From positions 1 through 36,133 of the forward strand of contig JAHLKH010000228.1 in assembly GCA_025526915.1 (NCBI GenBank): a stretch of 36,133 bases of DNA, given 5' to 3'. The position numbers and the translations under genes are program-made. The DNA comes from Entophlyctis helioformis (lineage: Eukaryota; Chytridiomycota; Chytridiomycetes; Chytridiales; Chytriomycetaceae). The notes under the pieces were generated by a model. The model saw only the letters and a list, made by a program, of their open reading frames with translations, was not told the DNA's origin and did not search any database. Shown piece by piece: positions 26,994 through 36,133 of this stretch. Numbering within the stretch: the first letter of the stretch is position 1; each line of letters starts with the position of its first letter.

Positions 26994-29090
26994 CTAAGCG
27001 CGGGCCTCAAGCACAAGCTCGCGAAGGCGCTGCAGGGCAAGCTCCAGTTTGTCTCTGGGTGCAATTGAGAACGATGCGCGCACGTATGGCGAAGGGCGGG
27101 TGTTTGGAAGGAACTCCTATAAAAAGTGCGTGTGTTAGATGCAAGTCAGGCAAACGAGCCTGGCAAGGGCAACAGCTGCATGCAATGAAAATAAACACAC
27201 CTGGCCAGGGACAAGGAGAATCTTCTTTTCGACCGCCTTGGTACTGATGAGCGCGAACGTGTCATGCACACCAAGCAGCTTGATCCAAGCAAACATGCCG
27301 GTTTGTGGGTCGTCAAACTCGGCAATGCCATCGAGATGCTTGCGCGCCAGCTCGACAAACACGTCGCGCTTGCTCTTGTAGAGATTGGCGACCTGCTTGC
27401 TGTGGGCAAGGAAGCCGTCGATGCCCCATCGCTCAAGAACAGCAAACATGAGCGCCTGGGATATGCCAGACGGGTGGACGTTGGACGACTGCGATCAGGG
27501 AGGACTGCCATTAGCAACAAGACTTGAACCTCTGATGAAGGATATCTTATCCATCATGGACACAGCAGAAACTGCTCACCATGCCGTGCAGGACAATGCG
27601 GTACACGAGCTCGTGCGGTCCGCTGACCCAGCCTACACGAGCACCGCCACTCAGGACCTTGGAGAGCGAGTCAAAGCGGAGAACGCGGCCCTCGGTGTCC
27701 ATGGAAAAGTAGCTCTCTCGGTAGTCGTCAAACTGCCAAAAGCCATGCGTAATACAGACACCCAGTCCAAGAAACGTTAGCGCAATTGGGGGCACCGGCT
27801 CAATGGGGATGCACATGTGCACATGCGCGCTTCTGGTTACCTGGAGGTAGTAGTAAGGATCATCTTCGAGAATGATAAAGTTGTACTTGCATGCAAGCTC
27901 GTAGATGCGTCTTTTTCTCTCAACGGTGGTGTCGGCGCCAGTTGGGTTGCCACCGACAGGGACCGTGTACAAGACCTAGGGAAAGCGGGGCTGGGAATAA
28001 GCGGCGTGATTGATGCACAATGAAACGATGCTGACAGACCTTGGGGCGTGTGGCAATGTCGGTCCAGTTGGACATGACAGCCTCAAGGTAGTCAGGGTTG
28101 AGTCCGTCCTTGTCAGACTGCACCTCTGCATACAAAGGCGATTAGCTGGCAATGTCGCACAAAGCATGCTTGATGTTCGTCAATGCAAGCATACCAACAA
28201 AGTTGACTCCGAGCGGCTTCAAGAACGACAAAACACCGACATACGTGGGCGACTCCACGAGAATGTTGTCGCCCTCCTTGAGAAGCGCTTCGCATGCCTT
28301 TACACAGCATGCATAAATGATGGCCAGGAGACAGTCAGCAGGATGGCCACCAAACGGAGCATGCCATGCTTGAACTACATCATCGCGCGCTTGCTTGCCT
28401 TGGTCAGGAGGTCCTGAGATCCGCTTCCAACACAGAGATCAAACGTCTGTTCGTGCGGCTTGTGAACGTGGATCTGGAGCTGGCGCAGCCAGTCGACCAA
28501 GACTCCCAGACCAGTCTGTGCGTGTGTGCACGGTTGTCAGTCAGCTGCACGCAACAGCGCATGGCATCCGCCTGAAATCCGGCCGCCATTCATACCGTGG
28601 TCGAGTACTGCAGAGCCTGGTTGAGCAGCTTCGGCGACATGTCCACCTTATCGCCCGAGCTCAGTGTGAACGAAAGGCTCGTGAACGGAAAGGTTGTTGG
28701 GTCCGGAAGACCGCCACCAAGCGAGATCTGCATACCCAGACGCAGGAGTAAGCTGGACGGTGCCTGGTGCATATCTGGCGGCTTTTGATGTCTGTCCGGA
28801 GCATGCCTGGCCGGCACACTTGGGCTGACGGGCGGGTGGGAGTTGGCTGTCGAAGTGCTGGACAGGCTGTGTGGATCCGACGCCAGCAAGCTCCCACACA
28901 GCCGTATCGCACAGCAATCTGGACATCGAGCAGAGGAAGCCGGTGCAGTTCATGCATGGTGGGTGCCTACCATGTCAGGCAGGAACGACAGGTTCTGGAG
29001 CGCGCGGATGGCGCTGGGCTTGCGGGCAGCCGAGATGGGCGACAGGAACTTGGCATAGTCCTCTTCCGTCAGACGCTTGTTGGGGGTCAT
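26994..29090 (-). CDS. PLP-dependent aminotransferase, Aro8 / alpha-aminoadipate (kynurenine) type
   Basis: Nine exons (29090-28971, 28727-28596, 28515-28399, 28297-28195, 28125-28040, 27975-27841, 27732-27580, 27488-27201, 27116-26994) join in phase to 418 aa, the usual length. It begins MTPNKRLTEEDYAKFLSP. Landmarks in order: ISLGGGLPDPTTFPF; LCVGSGSQDLL; ESPTYVGVLSFLKPLG; VPVGGNPTG; ILEDDPYYYLQ; the PLP-lysine motif DSLSKVLSGGARVGW; and PSPYVRASFS near the end. Fold type I enzymes of this group transaminate aromatic amino acids, 2-aminoadipate or kynurenine with 2-oxoglutarate; the exact substrate cannot be read here. Intron 3 starts with GC (AAG|GCAAGC), a rare GC-AG intron. It shares a 135-bp divergent promoter with the peroxidase gene. 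Confidence 0.9.
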
Positions 29091-29225
29091 CGTAGTGTGT
29101 TATCGAGCGGGGTAACAATTCGATAATCAGTTGACATGTATGACGTGCGACCAACAGTGTCGTCACGCCGTCTATAAAACGTGTGTCTGCACACCCTCGC
29201 CTGCTGCCACTCGCCCTGGCTCGAA
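29091..29225. promoter_or_regulatory. Divergent promoter (aminotransferase / peroxidase) with TATA box
   Basis: 135 bases between two opposed start codons. TATAAAA at 29173-29179, 46 bases before the peroxidase ATG, is a good TATA box for the rightward gene. No matching TATA is seen for the aminotransferase. Confidence 0.55.
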
Positions 29226-30586
29226 ATGCGTATCGCTCGGATTGCCATTGTTTCCGTCGTAACCATCCTGCAGGCCGTGCTCGCTGCGCCACAAGGCTTC
29301 CTGCAGCAGGGCGGCTGGAGACCAGCGTACACGCCTCAGCTGGTCCAGGCAGAATGGGCGATGCTCAAAAGGTCCATCGCCGCCCAGCTCGCCAATACCG
29401 CGCTCATTGGGCCCACGTTCATCCGGCTTGCGTGGCACGACGCTGCAACCTACTCTGCACAGGACGGCAGCGGAGGTCCGCACGCGAACCTGTGGTTTGC
29501 AGCCACTTGGCAAGGGGCCAATGCGTCGGATGTGTTTCTGCATCGTGGTTTGGAGCGAGCCATCAATGCTCTTGAGCCTCTTTACCAGGCGTATGGCGGC
29601 CGCGTTTCTCGTGAGTGATGCTGCCAGCATTGCCAGATCTAATCACTGACAGTGTGGCAACTGACACGTTGGCATGTGAATGACTGTCGCGTGCATGTCA
29701 TGGACAGGTGCAGACGTGTGGAGCTTTGCTGGAGCTGTCGCTGCATCGCATCTGGGCACGCTGACTGCCCAAGCAGCGGCGGCCCAACAAGCACAGACGC
29801 CGCAAAGAGCTCAGCAGCAGACAATCACTGTCCCATGGCGACCAGGACGCGCAGATTACTTGGCTGCCCAGCCACTAAACTCGCGACTTCCAACTCCGGA
29901 CGACACTGTGCTCGCGATGGAAGCCAAGTTTGCTCGCATGGGATTCACGACGGGCGAGATGGTCGCACTTATTGGTGCGCATTCGCTGGGAAGGTGCGTT
30001 TGCTTCGAGTTCCCGCGTTCTGTTGACGACTGCTGAAGCGATCGGCACCATGGACAGATGCCAGGCCACAACATCAGGATATCGCGGCTTCTGGACTTCT
30101 CACCCAAACAGACTGTCAAACAGCCTCTTCACCAATCTGCTGGGGTCGACATACTACCCAGTCGCCATGAATGTGCCTGTCCCTGGTGCACCCGTCGGTC
30201 CTGAAACAGCACGATTGGGGCCATCAACGGTCAAGTTTCAGTTCAACGACACTCGACACACACACATGATGCTACAAACCGACTTCTTTCTCGGATCCAA
30301 CACGCGACTTGCGCCGTGGACTCGTGCATACGCTGGCATGCCACCGACCGCATTCATTGCGCAGCATTTTGTGCCCGCCTTTGTCAAACTCCTCGAGCTA
30401 GGCATGGCCAATCAGCTCATGCCATACGTTGTGGACACCAGTGTGGATTTTGTCGCCATGGGTGTTGCCACGAACATGCCAGTCGACGTCCAAGTGCCGC
30501 CTGGTGCTGCCCCTACCGAGCAAGAGCTGCAAGAAAGTCAGGCATTGCTAGCTGCCAACAACCGGTACAAGTCTCCCGCTGCTTAA
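29226..30586 (+). CDS. Secreted heme peroxidase (class I-type, ascorbate/cytochrome c peroxidase superfamily)
   Basis: Three exons (29226-29610, 29708-29993, 30058-30586) give 399 aa. A signal peptide (MRIARIAIVSVVTILQAVLA) starts it. The distal heme site is RLAWHDAATYSAQDGSGG, with Arg, Trp and His as in class I peroxidases. The core shows SRADVWSFAGAVAA (first codon split by intron 1). The proximal site is EMVALIGAHSLGRC (His ligand; Arg split by intron 2), followed by CQATTSGYRGFW. Later, MMLQTDFFL matches the conserved Thr-Asp segment. The enzyme would reduce hydrogen peroxide with an unknown donor. Class I members normally work inside organelles, so a cleavable signal peptide is notable. 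The C-terminal ~100 residues are less conserved. Good TATA box upstream. Confidence 0.85.
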
Positions 30587-30644
30587 ATGAAGCACACTGG
30601 TTTCTTGTGTTTTGTGTATTGTGCACTGCAACACGACGTTCAAC

Positions 30645-31280
30645 ATGACAGTCGAGATCCGCAATCCCAACCGCTACGAGCTCAATCTCAACAGCGTGGT
30701 CATGTCCGCCGCGAGCCTGGTCGCCAAGTCGCAGGACGTCAATGGCGTCCGCATCACCAACGCGGCACCGGCGCTCCGACTCAACGGCGACGTGCAGCGT
30801 CCCCTCTTCCCCAACCCGGCCGTCAAGCTTGGATACACGTCCACTGCCGGCTTCGACGCCGTGACCACGCGCGTCATGTACTTTTCGTTTGACTACTACA
30901 CGGACCCCAAGCCGCTGACGGATCCTGGCGTGGCGCAGCTCATGGTCGGATGCGGCGTGGCGCCGGGCTTGCCGGCCAGCACCGAGCGGCGCGTCATGAC
31001 GATCGCGTACACGGCGACCATGGACGCGGGATGGCTGGACACGTTTGGGTTCCGACCCGTGGCCAAGGGACGTTTCTGTTTGTCTGTCCCCCTCCGCTTG
31101 CCGATGCACTCCGGGCGGCGTTCCCTGCCAGCTGATGTCTGCCTGGCACATGCTATCCTTGGCTTGTCATCCTTGGCTTGCGCTCCACAGAGTCTTGGAG
31201 CCTCCCACAATACACATATACTTGCACCGATCTCTGGAAAAGCGTTGGCGATGAACGAGGTGTCATCTGGATGCCAGTGA
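30645..31280 (+). CDS. LEA2/NDR1-like lumenal beta-sandwich domain protein, probably a gene fragment
   Basis: The translation MTVEIRNPNRYELNLNSV, preceded by CNTTFN, resembles the start of the LEA2-type fold found in plant NDR1/HIN1-like and fungal vacuolar proteins. Such domains normally follow a membrane helix. Here the sequence begins only 58 bases after the peroxidase stop, with no helix before it, so the 5' part is missing or never existed. Similarity holds to about FGFRPVAKG (31070). The last ~70 codons look non-coding, and an undetected intron or a genuine end near 31070 is likely. The start is the first Met of the domain. Confidence 0.4.
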   Translation: MTVEIRNPNRYELNLNSVVMSAASLVAKSQDVNGVRITNAAPALRLNGDVQRPLFPNPAVKLGYTSTAGFDAVTTRVMYFSFDYYTDPKPLTDPGVAQLMVGCGVAPGLPASTERRVMTIAYTATMDAGWLDTFGFRPVAKGRFCLSVPLRLPMHSGRRSLPADVCLAHAILGLSSLACAPQSLGASHNTHILAPISGKALAMNEVSSGCQ

Positions 31281-31823
31281 CGGATCGCCACAATGCAACA
31301 GGTGGCTCACTCGACAGCCTGAACTCGGCCAGTGACTGCAGATCTGATGTGATCCACAATGCTCTGGCCATGGCTGCCTGGCTTGATGTGGATGCACGCA
31401 ATGGCTGGTCGACAAGACACTGTGCAGCTGATGGTTCAGCAGGCCGTGACTGTGCCACAGGAGTTGGCAAGAGAACAGAAGCAGTGACGAGGCGAGGCGA
31501 GGCGTTCTCTGTCTGTCTGTCTGTTGATCGCACTGTGGGATCTGCCACTCTGCATGAGCAGCCACAAGACTGCATTCGCATGCCGCCTTGCATGCAGAAT
31601 GCACAACGCCGGTTGTCCTGCCATCCACCACCACCTGGCACAGGCTCGTAGAGCACGCCCCACCAGCCCCCCCACGCCAACCTCACCACGCCAACCATGT
31701 GCACCGTGGCATGCCGTGTCGGTGCATGTCCCACATTGTCGTGCTTTGCAATGGCACTTGTTGGACGATCGCGTCGAGTAGATCTTGTCCTGTCAGCCAC
31801 AAAGCGAGCAAGCGGCTGTGACG
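31281..31823. other. Intergenic region, no gene seen
   Basis: 543 bases with short GTCT repeats near 31510-31525 and one copy of a 41-base dispersed repeat (31695-31735). Open frames are short and unlike known families. Confidence 0.45.
31695..31735. repeat. 41-bp dispersed repeat, copy 1
   Basis: CCATGTGCACCGTGGCATGC and the following 21 bases match 34451-34491 with three differences over 41 bases, in the same orientation. Confidence 0.7.
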
Positions 31824-33489
31824 ATGCAGCCAACGCAAACGACAGACAACCCAGATGCAGACGCAGCCACGACGAGCATGTGCGCCGTCTGCAGAGCCAG
31901 CTGCAGGGCACAGCCGAGCAGCTGGTTGCCCTTGGCCGCACCGACATTGTGCTGGCTGTGGTCGAGCAGGTCGTTGGAGCAAGTGGCAGCCAGGCCGTCG
32001 AGCCAGGACAGCCAGGGCAGCCGCAGCCAAGCGACTCAAGACAGCAGCAGCAGCGACTGCACAGCCAGCTGTGCCTCGCTATGTGGTGCCGCCAGCCACC
32101 GGCGACCTTGCGTTCGGCAGCAGCCACTGGGACGGCAAGCCCGCCGAGATCCACGCCATGATCCTCAAGCACGCCGGCCCGCTCACTCGCTTCCTCAACG
32201 GCCTGCTCGGCGACAAGGACACACTCGACGAAGCGACCAAGCTGGAGCTGTGGATCGATGCGTTCAAGACGGACTGGCAGGGCGATCTGGCTCGGCTGCC
32301 TGACGCTGATCTAACGGCCGACAACTGACTGCTCCTCGCACACTCTCGCTCCATGTACGACCGTCTGTGCAAGCGCTTTCCACAGTACACCGAGGCCTCG
32401 TATGCGAGAGACGACGCAGACAACAATACCTACGACGACTCGTTCGATGCCACTCTATGTGACGACAACCGCTTGCTTCTCATTCCCATGCGGCACGGCT
32501 GGTACGATCTGATCGACTTTACGTATCCGATCACGCTCGCTCGCATGGCCATCTGCTACGGATGTCTCGATCTGCTCAAGCATCTCGACGACAAGTACGG
32601 GACACTCCAAGTCTGGATGGCGAAACACGATCCGGCAAGCGAGTACTGGCATATCGCAGTTGATGCTGCTGCGGGAAATGGACACCTCGATGTCGCGCAG
32701 TACTTGTTTAGTCTTGGCGTGACATGCACGACGGATGCGATGGACTGGGCGGCTCACAGCGACCATCTGCATGTCGTCAAGTGGCTCCATGCCAACAGGA
32801 CAGAAGGATGCACGACTGCTGCAATGGACTGGGCGGCTGGCAGAAGCCATCTGCATGTCGTCCAGTGGCTGCATGCCAACAGGAAGGAGGGATGCACGGC
32901 CAATGCGATGGTCTTTGCTGCAGAGTCTGGGCATCTGCATGTGATCAAGTGGCTCCACGAGAACACGACGGCGGGATGTACGGTGGATGCGATGGACAGC
33001 GCGGCTGAAAGAGGCCATCTGCATGTCGTCAAGTGGCTCCACGAGAACAGGACGGAAGGGTGCACAACGTATGCGATGGACAGCGCGGCTGAAAGAGGCC
33101 ATCTACATGTCGTCAAGTGGCTCCACGAGAGTAGTCGTCAAGTGTGCACGCCTGCCGCGCTGGATGTTGCCATCAACCGTGCACAAACGGACGTCATCAA
33201 GTACATGCACTCGAAAGGCTGTCGCACATCATCCAAGGTCGTCGAGCGTTGGGCCGCTGGTAGCAAAGCCGAATTGCTTCAATGCTTACTGGATGGTGGA
33301 TACGCGGTTGAACTCGATGCACTCGATTACGCCAAGACTGCCGAGATCGCAGACATTCTCCTTGGCAGCCTCACACTGGACCGGGCACAGCGCTGCTTGC
33401 CAACGAAACAAGGAAATGCCACCAACCCGACCACCTTCAAGAGACTCGAGTCGAGGATCAAGAAACTGCAAGCATTAAACAAGTCGTGA
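31824..33489 (+). pseudogene. Ankyrin-repeat protein paralog with an in-frame TGA and N-terminal frameshifts
   Basis: From 32050 the frame is a paralog of the ankyrin gene at 19.3 kb: GSSHWDGKPAEIHAMILKHA, then RSRSMYDRLCKRFPQ, IPMRHGWYDLIDFTYPITL, and repeats. A TGA at 32326-32328 interrupts it where the paralog has GLCEV, with the frame open on both sides. Upstream, a plausible ATG at 31824 (MQPTQTTDNPDADAATT) connects to a coiled-coil-like stretch (RRLQSQLQGTAEQLVALG) and to the conserved part only through two frame changes (near 31880 and 32020). The 3' part (32353-33489) is intact: six near-identical 28-residue units (AMDSAAERGHLHVVKWLHEN...) and a basic helical end. It is probably a recent pseudogene, or a protein started at Met 32353. 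Confidence 0.68.
32725..33130 (+). repeat. 84-bp tandem ankyrin-unit array
   Basis: About five units of 84 bases (28 residues; CATCTGCATGTCGTCAAGTG is the best-conserved part) with high nucleotide identity. This suggests recent unit duplication or conversion inside the ankyrin gene. Confidence 0.8.
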
Positions 33490-33554
33490 ATGGAGACCCA
33501 ATACACGTAGTTTGAATGAAGACGTGATTGCTCGTGCGACACCAGGCTGCTACC

Positions 33555-33758
33555 TTTGTCGAATGCTCTGCTTTGCAGAGCACTTTCATGCCGACATTGA
33601 TCAGTGGAAATGCCACATTGGTTGGACGGATCGCTCAGATCGCCCTTCTTTGGCAGTGAGACGATGGACGCCGACTGCCAGGCATTTGGTATGACTGCCT
33701 CCTCGAAGATTGTGTTGCACACGCGCAGCAGCCGCATACCCCAAGCACGCCTTTGCAT
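33555..33758 (-). pseudogene. Non-LTR (LINE) reverse transcriptase fragment
   Basis: On the minus strand the translation reads VCNTIFEEAVIPNAWQSASI, LPKKGDLSDPSN and GIS, then in the next frame LINVGMKVLCKA. P-x-x-W, LPKKGD-x-x-PSN and RGISL-like blocks are the standard N-terminal reverse transcriptase motifs of LINEs. Only ~70 residues remain and a frameshift splits them. It lies 65 bases beyond the ankyrin stop. Confidence 0.75.
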
Positions 33759-33938
33759 ACATTAACGACCGTTGATCTCATCAGCGGCTGCATCTTGCTC
33801 GTTCGATTATCGCATCGACAGCATGAATGCTCAACTGTTTGTGCGCAAGACCAAAACGAAGTGATCGAGCGCGCAGCGGCTGTGGATGTCGTGAGATGCA
33901 AAACAGAAGCGGCACAAAGTTGCCATGCCGAGCAAAAT
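33759..33938. other. Spacer between LINE fragment and tRNA
   Basis: No coding feature recognised. On the minus strand, TTTT at 33934-33937 follows the tRNA 3' end directly and would end RNA polymerase III transcription. Confidence 0.5.
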
Positions 33939-34012
33939 GGTTTCATCCGGGATCGAACCGGAGACCTCCTGTGTGTTAAACAGGTGTGATAACCGACTAC
34001 ACCATGAAACCA
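33939..34012 (-). tRNA. tRNA-Val (anticodon AAC)
   Basis: Read on the minus strand the 74 bases fold as a cloverleaf. The acceptor stem is GGTTTCA paired with TGAAACC. The D arm lies around GTGTAGTCGGTTATCAC. The anticodon arm is CCTGT-TTAACAC-ACAGG with anticodon AAC. The T arm TCCGG-TTCGATC-CCGGA contains a good B box (GGTTCGATCCC). The base after the acceptor stem gives an A discriminator. No intron. TTTT follows immediately. Confidence 0.95.
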
Positions 34013-34603
34013 CCTGTTGATCATTTTTCGCTCATGTTTGATCGGACCCTGCACTGCCACAACAAGCATTGCCAATCCAGCCAGACAATCTCGCTCAGAT
34101 CGGCAACTGCCCGCCTGCAGCCCCTTTCTGGTATGCTGCGCTAAACTCGTTCTTGCCATCAGCACAAGAGCCTGTTGGGCTGCTCATCCAACCATGGCAT
34201 GACCGCCAAACGCGACTTGGACACTTTGCTCTTGGCCAGCCGCGCTTGTGGATCATGGCCGTGCATCGCCTGTCACTCTGAACATCCACTGGAACGCCGT
34301 TTGTGTGTCCATAGCTCAGAATGGATCACCCAAAGAGACACTTGTAGCAAGTCCGCCCAACCCACCATCAGCCTCGCGTTTCTGCACCACATCTGCAGTG
34401 TGTGCTTCGCCTTTATGTTCCGCCAAGTTTACACCACGCCACGCCAGAGCCCATGTGCACCATGGCATGCCGTGTCAGTGGATGTCCCACACTGCCTGTG
34501 CACAAGGAGAGCATCGCACAAAGGGACCATGCCATGAACGCGGCGATCAGAGTGGATCGAGCCAGACTGTTTCCCGGCACTCCAACAGACCAGCGCCAAA
34601 CGC
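34013..34603. other. Intergenic region, no gene seen
   Basis: 591 bases without a supported gene. It holds the second 41-base dispersed repeat (34451-34491). Frames on both strands are short and unlike known families. Confidence 0.4.
34451..34491. repeat. 41-bp dispersed repeat, copy 2
   Basis: Matches 31695-31735 with three differences, same orientation, 2.76 kb apart. The pair flanks the ankyrin pseudogene, LINE fragment and tRNA. Confidence 0.7.
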
Positions 34604-34736
34604 AATGCAGCAAGGACTGGCTGTCGTGACGGGAGCGTCTCGGGGCATTGGACTGGCGGTTGCACGGCGGTTTGTGTTGGCCGGCGTGCCGACGGTGCTG
34701 GTCAGCCGCAACGCTGAGCGGCTGGCTGCGAAGTAA
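34604..34736 (+). pseudogene. Short-chain dehydrogenase N-terminal fragment
   Basis: MQQGLAVVTGASRGIGLAVA and then VLVSRNAERLAAK form the first beta-alpha-beta of an SDR Rossmann fold, with the TGxxxGIG nucleotide-binding motif. The frame stops (TAA) after 43 residues. Only 71 bases follow before the opposed hydrolase gene, and nothing there continues the family. It is either a relic or an exon whose partner has been lost. Confidence 0.65.
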
Positions 34737-34807
34737 TCCATTCAGATTCATTGATGTGATGATGGTTGATGATAAATGGCATGAATGGTGGACAGATTTA
34801 AAGTTTC

Positions 34808-36133
34808 TCAACCTTGGGTGAGAGCTTTGCGGAAGAGTGCATAGCGTGCACCAACAAACGAGATGATGGCGACAAGCAAGGACCACAGCGGACGCGTGCG
34901 AAGGAAGCGGCTAAATGCCACGAGCTGCTTGAAATGGCCAACTGGGCGAGTCTGGGTTGTTTTTGCAGCAGTCTTGCCTTGGGCTGCTTGGCGATGAGCA
35001 GTGCATACAAGCCATGTTAGTGAAAGGTGACAAACAGCGACAGTTGACACGAGCTCACATGAGTCGAGAAGACGGGAGCGAATGATCTTGGTGTCGGCTC
35101 CTGTGGCGACAGAAGGGATCGGCAGAGCTGGAGCAGACTGACGTGCGGCGGAAGCCGCAGTCACGCTGGCAAGACTTTCGGCAGAGGGCTGCACGGTTGC
35201 ACTATGCGTATGAAGATCAATGCGTGAACCCAGCGGTGTGCCAATCTGCTGCTTGGTTACTGGCACAAAAATGTTTGCAGAGTCGAGCGCATGTTGCGAC
35301 GGGGGCACAACGGCCGCCTTCTTGCCAAACGAGACGGGCAGGCTGACGTCAGCGAGAAGAATGGCCTTTGCAAACTCGGCGACAGGCTTGGCAAACCAGC
35401 GGCGTCCAGGGAAGAGAATGTTCTGGATTGACGTGCCGTCAAACCAGCCAAGATGACCACCGTGCGCGGTGGTGGCCAGGATGACGTGCGGATTGGCGCG
35501 ACTCTCACGGTACGGAATCAGCTCCGGCGGCGCGATCGGGTCATCGAGAGCCGAAAACAACAGGGTCGGAATAGCAACGTCTGGAACATGCTGAGCACAC
35601 GATGCATGGCGGTAGTACTCGTCCGCAGATCTAAAGTTGAATGCGCGACGGGTGCATGCCTCGTCAAAGTCAACCAGATACTTGGCGTTGTAGATCGCTT
35701 CATGGTCCATCTCAAGGATATCCTTGAATGCATGCGAATGTCTATCATGGCAGCCGACACCGCGAGTTAGCGTGCTGGCGGTCGATGAGAGAGCCACAAA
35801 ACACACGGTTCACTGTTGCTTACTTGCGGAACATGTTGGAAAGGTTTTTGGCCATTTGCGTCGAGTAGACTGTTCTGTTGAACCAGGTCCGGTGCAGCGC
35901 ACGCAAGCCGCCAAGAAAGTCGTACGGATTGCCGATCGAGCAGCAGCCAGCCAGCGGACAGCTTTCGCCCATCTCGCCAGCGTACTTGATCAGAACATTG
36001 GAGCCGAGCGAGAAACCAAACGCAAAGAGCGAGACGTTTGGGATCTTGTTGATGATGTGGCCCACAACGTACTTGATGTCTCCGGTGTACGCACCCGAAT
36101 AGAGCTGCGGGGTCACGAGCGGTGTGTTGGAGC
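34808..36133 (-). CDS. ABHD1/ABHD3 (YheT/YMR210W)-like alpha/beta hydrolase, 5' end beyond window
   Basis: Exons on the minus strand run from the right edge to 35824, 35741 to about 35058, and about 34986 to 34808, with introns 35823-35742 (GTAAGC donor) and one near 35057-34987 that is also open in frame. The visible part starts just after the expected RG-x-x motif (TPLVTPQLYSGAYTGDIKYV). It contains the nucleophile elbow FAFGFSLGSNVLIKY (G-x-S-x-G), acid segment LFSALDDPIAP and catalytic His in AHGGHLGWFDG. The C-terminus has a low-complexity linker and a hydrophobic helix (PLWSLLVAIISFVGARYALF), so it is probably tail-anchored in a membrane. Relatives hydrolyse medium-chain esters, phospholipids or monoacylglycerol. 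Substrate not known here. Confidence 0.87.

Noticed and set aside
33753..33938. A coding gene next to the tRNA
   Set aside because: The plus-strand frame overlaps the tRNA itself and has no family resemblance.

Overview
The window is eukaryotic nuclear DNA. Most protein genes are split by short introns (about 54-240 nt, usually 55-75) with GTRNGT-type donors and CTGAC/CTGAT branch-like motifs close to the acceptor. The mix of genes points to a zoosporic (chytrid-like) fungus: GPI-anchored Ser/Thr-stalked aspartic protease-like proteins, ankyrin proteins with 28-residue 'HLHVVKWLH' units, a one-LRR-per-exon leucine-rich-repeat gene, a chromodomain Ty3/gypsy element and a Fanzor-like remnant. 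That assignment is inference. Exon borders below were worked out by hand from splice consensus, codon phase and family conservation.

Left part (1-4.2 kb): the 5' half of DPH7 (minus strand) diverges from a CLD-family (ABHD4/ABHD5/Cld1-like) alpha/beta hydrolase whose first intron holds 101 perfect copies of GATG. A small single-pass membrane protein with two PPxY motifs follows.

Aspartic protease cluster (4.2-13.0 kb): three head-to-tail aspartic protease-like genes and a fourth convergent one. Copies 1 and 2 are almost identical only across the catalytic-domain block, introns included, and have unrelated stalks. That fits gene conversion better than simple tandem duplication. Copy 1 carries a one-base deletion. 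The three plus-strand copies have a DSC(S/T) second active-site motif; the fourth is canonical but has an apparent frameshift.

Middle (13.1-20.8 kb): a homocysteine S-methyltransferase gene breaks off and is followed, in another frame, by a short segment resembling the C-terminus of Fanzor/TnpB nucleases. Next come a large TAF1C/RRN6-type RNA polymerase I initiation factor subunit and an ankyrin protein.

Mobile region (21.0-26.7 kb): the 3' half of a leucine-rich-repeat receptor-like gene abuts a 5'-truncated Ty3/gypsy chromovirus. Its genuine 3' LTR, with a polypurine tract, is on the left. The right-hand LTR copies are in the opposite orientation, so the element is bounded by inverted LTRs.

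Right part (27.0-36.1 kb): an Aro8/AADAT-type aminotransferase and a secreted heme peroxidase are divergent from a 135-bp intergenic region. Then come an LEA2-like fragment, an ankyrin gene with an in-frame TGA, a LINE reverse transcriptase scrap, tRNA-Val(AAC), a truncated short-chain dehydrogenase start, and an ABHD1/3 (YheT/YMR210W)-like hydrolase that runs off the right edge.
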